This document shows, one piece after another, positions 21,922 to 25,114 of a stretch of DNA of 25,114 nucleotides; the stretch's first letter is position 1; each line of letters opens with the position of its first letter. The DNA is taken from assembly GCA_020650975.1 (NCBI GenBank), contig JAIPMN010002866.1, positions 1 through 25,114 of the forward strand, given 5' to 3'. Under the pieces are notes generated by a model. It was not told the DNA's origin and did no database searches. It saw only the letters and a list, made by a program, of their open reading frames with translations. Position numbers and translations under genes: made by a program. This DNA comes from Apostichopus californicus (taxonomy: Eukaryota; Echinodermata; Holothuroidea; Aspidochirotida; Stichopodidae).

Positions 21922-21985
21922 TTACACATGTGAATTGTGTGCACATATCTACACAACCTAGTTTAGAGTGTACATATTTCCAAAA
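21922..21985. repeat. Solo unit related to the 18927-19322 palindrome array
   Basis: AATTGTGTGCACATATCTAC followed by ACAACCT aligns with AATTGTGTAAATATCTAC and CAAACGCCT of the array unit at 19104. The orientation is the same, with a small insertion. It is preceded by TTACACATGTG, giving another ACACA/TGTGT pair. The match is partial, so common origin is likely but not certain. Confidence 0.45.
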
Positions 21986-23803
21986 GAAACAATATTGGAA
22001 ATAATTGGACTTATTCTGAAGCTTACTAATGAGTAAAATATGCCTTTATGCATAATGCATGTTCGTTCTAATTATATATCATGCCAATTCTATAGTAATT
22101 GATTGTAAATCTAACATTCCACAAGTTTCAATTCTTTGATGGTTTCCCCGATTCTTTCTTAAGATAAAGAAAGTGTGATATGCCGCGACCTATCAAATTC
22201 TTTTTTTCAAGCATTACCATCTTTCGTTTCTTTTTTTCTTGTATTTACAGGAAGACAAAAAATGCGCATAAATAAAGTATTTCATTGTAAGTTATTCATC
22301 AGATTGTCAGTATGGATGGTTTACATATAAGAGATTTTATCATGTAAATATACAACATTAAACTATTCCGAGCTCAGATTTCAGAAAAATGTTCGGATTG
22401 CTGGAATTTTCTTTGTTATTTCAGTCTTTTTCAGAAGTAGGGCTTATCAGTATCAGGGATGAGTTAGGGACATATTTGAAACCTGGTGTATGTGCATAAT
22501 ACATATTAAAATATCATTAGTTCGATGTAGACTATTAAAGTGTGTTGATATGTCAAAGGGGCCTCCCAACAGCCACCCCCCAAGGCACAAAGTAAGAAAT
22601 ATTAGTGTGCAGGGAACTGCTAAAATGAGTAATAGTGATATTTCTGCCCATGCATATATATATTTTTGTACGATAATTCACCTTTGAATAATGGTGTTTA
22701 TCTGGATTGCTCATTGAAATCGACTATGATGTCGATTCTTCAATCCAACTCAACCAAAACAGTGTCCTTTTAACTCAATACCTACGGTAGTTGGATGGTT
22801 TGAAACATTTATAAGATGCCTATAATATGGTATACAAGTCATTCAAGGTCATAAAAGCCAAATACCATCAAGCATCGAAAGACATGCATTTTTGGGGGAA
22901 AATGCCTTGGAACTTAAACTTCACTACGAAAGAGGCATAGACTGGGCATGAAGTATATGTATGCCTAAAGGTCGCTCAGAAGAGAAAAGTCTCGTTTTTT
23001 CCATCAATCGATTGTATTTATTGCTTTAGACCGTGGAAACTGTCAACATAGTGCCCGCAGAAAGGCCTTTTAGAATGATGATATGGTTAAATGAACACGT
23101 CGCGTAAAAGTCTGTGCTTGTTTCCCCAACTGAGATGTTCCCTATCGACTTTGTTAAGGATGGATTAGGTGACAAGACCTCTCAGGTAAAAAGCCTTTCG
23201 TCAATCGATAAGATTGACAACGAAATGATGACGGACCATATAGTTTCCTTGTTTTATCTTGGCAAAGGTATAGGGTATATAATATAGACTTGAAATGGGG
23301 AACAGATATAGGGTTGGTACTGAGGGTACGTGGCTGAAATCAACTTTATCCCAATCATTTACCTGAAGGAATCGACTTCAAACTGCGGTATCAAACCTTT
23401 GATTTTTTTTTAAACTGTTAATTAAAGTCGTTCAAAGAGAGTCAGTCCTTGAAATCATGTTGATTACGTCAGCCTGGAACGTTGACTGCTAGCTCTTGCA
23501 TGAATTTAAAACTTAAAAGAAACAGTTCATGCACCTGAATGCGCATGTCATGTTAATGTCACGCAAAGATACCAGCGCGCAGAAAATATTTTTAGTTTTT
23601 TTCCATTAAGTATTATGATACGCCGGGGATTGTATGTTGCTTTAGAAATTATCCTTCATTTACAATGTCAATGTCCTTAGAACACATGCTACATGAGGTT
23701 ATAGTCCAGTCTCGCATGTACAAATTGATGTGGATGTTGTTGTGGTTATTCTAATTGCATCGGTGTGCTTCGTAAAGAACTACATGGCACAGCATCCATG
23801 TAA
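21986..23803. other. No gene recognised; two hairpins
   Basis: A stem near 22704-22747 has an outer TGGATTG/CAATCCA pair and an inner AATCGAC/GTCGATT pair around loop TATGAT. A second stem, GTCAATC/GATTGAC, lies at 23200-23218. An AATAAA word lies at 22271. The open frame at 22490-22687 is unrecognised. TTACGTCAG near 23465 resembles a CRE-type site, with no other support. Confidence 0.45.
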
Positions 23804-24045
23804 AAGACCGTTGTACTGGTTACTGTCGAGCGAATGAATCTTCTGTGAAGAAGACTAGGGTTATCTTAGCTTATTAATAAAAAAAAAACAATTAGCTTCT
23901 TAACTACGTCACAGTATTCTTATCAAGAACGCCATGCATTGGCCACTGTTGAGGGAATGAATCTTGTTTGAAGCAGAGTACGGATATATTAGTTTATTAA
24001 TAAAAAGCAAGTAACGTCTTTAATTTCATCTTTTTGTGAAAGTAC
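23804..24045. repeat. Diverged 123-bp tandem duplication
   Basis: Unit 1 (about 23804-23924) and unit 2 (about 23925-24045) align along most of their length. Shared blocks include AAGA-C-CG, ACTGT-GAG-GAATGAATCTT, GAAG-AGA and TTATTAATAAAAA, the last starting at 23871 and 23994. Offsets are 121-123 bp. Identity is around 75-80% by eye, so the duplication is old. Unit 1 has a longer A run after TTAATAA. The sequence upstream of unit 1 (AAGAACTACATGGCACAGC) may be a third, more decayed partial unit. No known repeat family is recognised. Confidence 0.75.
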
Positions 24046-25114
24046 TAACTTTGGAAGTTATTCTTCATAATATCGATAGTAATTTATAAACTTACCCGAT
24101 ATTTGTGTGCACTACACCTTAAAATATATACGTTACCAATCAACTTCACATTACATCAGTATAGTTCTTTTTTCCACCTACCTTACTTCCGCTACATTTA
24201 TGTCGCAAAACCATTCTCCACATGACTGTCACTGCCGATTAGTATTATTCCTACAAGTTCCTATCAAGCTTCAACTTACATACCAAGGATGATTAATCAA
24301 CGTCTCCATCAATACTAAATTAATCATCATATCATTTATATATACTTGCATAATATCATGCCAATCAGTTAGCAACTTAAAGCTTCTTCAATAATAGAGA
24401 CATTCTTAGTTATGAATGTGACTTAGTCAATAGTCGAGATATCAGAGGCGACTGTTAATAAAACAACATGGGTCTGCGTGATATGGATTTCTTCGACATT
24501 TCAACTGTAATCAGTGGTACTGCTACTTTTCCCTCTAGTATTGTTGGCATTACGCACAATACAGCTGATTTTCGTACCGTTTAGCCCTATCACCTTTCAA
24601 AGCCTTAGCATTTTTATCAACAAAGGAACATCACAACCTCAAGCTGCATAAGTTCGCCTAATCATCGAACTAAAACAGGCAACGGGCAAAAGACTAAAAA
24701 CAGTATTTCGGTCCTATCACTTCCCAATTTCACATCGTCATGATATAGTCTAACACATTGACTGACGAAGGGTTCGCGTGGACCGTTATTTACACAACTG
24801 TGAATTCTTTCTGGGTTATATAATTAACCTTGAAGTATCGCCTTGAAGTAAGTTAAGTTAGGATAATAAGTGGAAATATAAGTGGAACTTGTATTGTATA
24901 TTTCAGCGCTCATGCACTGTCGAATAAACACACGCTTAATCACTTGCTCTTTCACCCAATTCTGATCTCATGCTGCACTGATCTTTTTATTCAATGAACT
25001 TACTCATGAGAACATCTAAACAACTTACTTGTGTTGTTATTCTTAGTGGTTGCAGTATTGAAAGCCACCTGAATAATTGTAGCTCTTAGGCATACTGATG
25101 AACGTTTATATATA
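24046..25114. other. No gene recognised
   Basis: A+T-rich sequence to the window end. One short open frame at 24107-24292 lacks recognisable features. The last bases (TATATATA) may begin another TA repeat beyond the window. Confidence 0.5.

Overview
The window looks like non-coding nuclear DNA from a eukaryote, most likely an animal. It is A+T-rich (roughly two thirds A+T by eye). No long open reading frame has recognisable protein homology, and there is no operon-like gene packing. It carries microsatellites, a minisatellite, a tRNA-derived SINE and two copies of a palindromic foldback element. That mix, plus scattered TAGGCCTA-like words, would fit an invertebrate such as an echinoderm or mollusc. 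The taxon is an impression and cannot be proved from the sequence. I could not identify any complete gene, tRNA, rRNA or CRISPR array. Nearly all open frames are short, A+T-driven and unlike known families.

Layout. Positions 1-66 hold a TA/GT microsatellite, and 614-643 a C-rich tract. A minus-strand, tRNA-Ser/Leu-like SINE occupies about 1440-1745, with A and B boxes and an ATT-type tail. Positions 1746-6244 are intergenic or intronic DNA with a small 25-bp duplication and a G12 run. A 43-bp minisatellite lies at 6245-6488. Positions 6489-11969 are mostly featureless. A 252-bp near-palindromic, MITE-like foldback element lies at 11970-12221, and a truncated relative at 17743-17894. A second, smaller inverted repeat lies at 12450-12552. 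Positions 13760-15523 hold several short repeats and two C tracts. Positions 15934-16565 are a slightly different-looking stretch with many transcription-factor-like words.

The most unusual region is 18927-19322. It is a degenerate array of about six units of roughly 65 bp, each built around an imperfect palindrome of the type ACACAA-n-TTGTGT. A lone related unit lies 2.6 kb downstream at about 21922-21985. Between them (20893-21731) is a coding-looking island whose possible splice sites join two open frames in phase. This could mean a decayed mobile element or a real gene fragment, but both readings are speculative. Positions 23804-24045 hold a diverged 123-bp tandem duplication.

No set of genes can be shown to work together here. 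The supportable biology is repeat and transposable-element biology, plus one weak candidate for coding exons.
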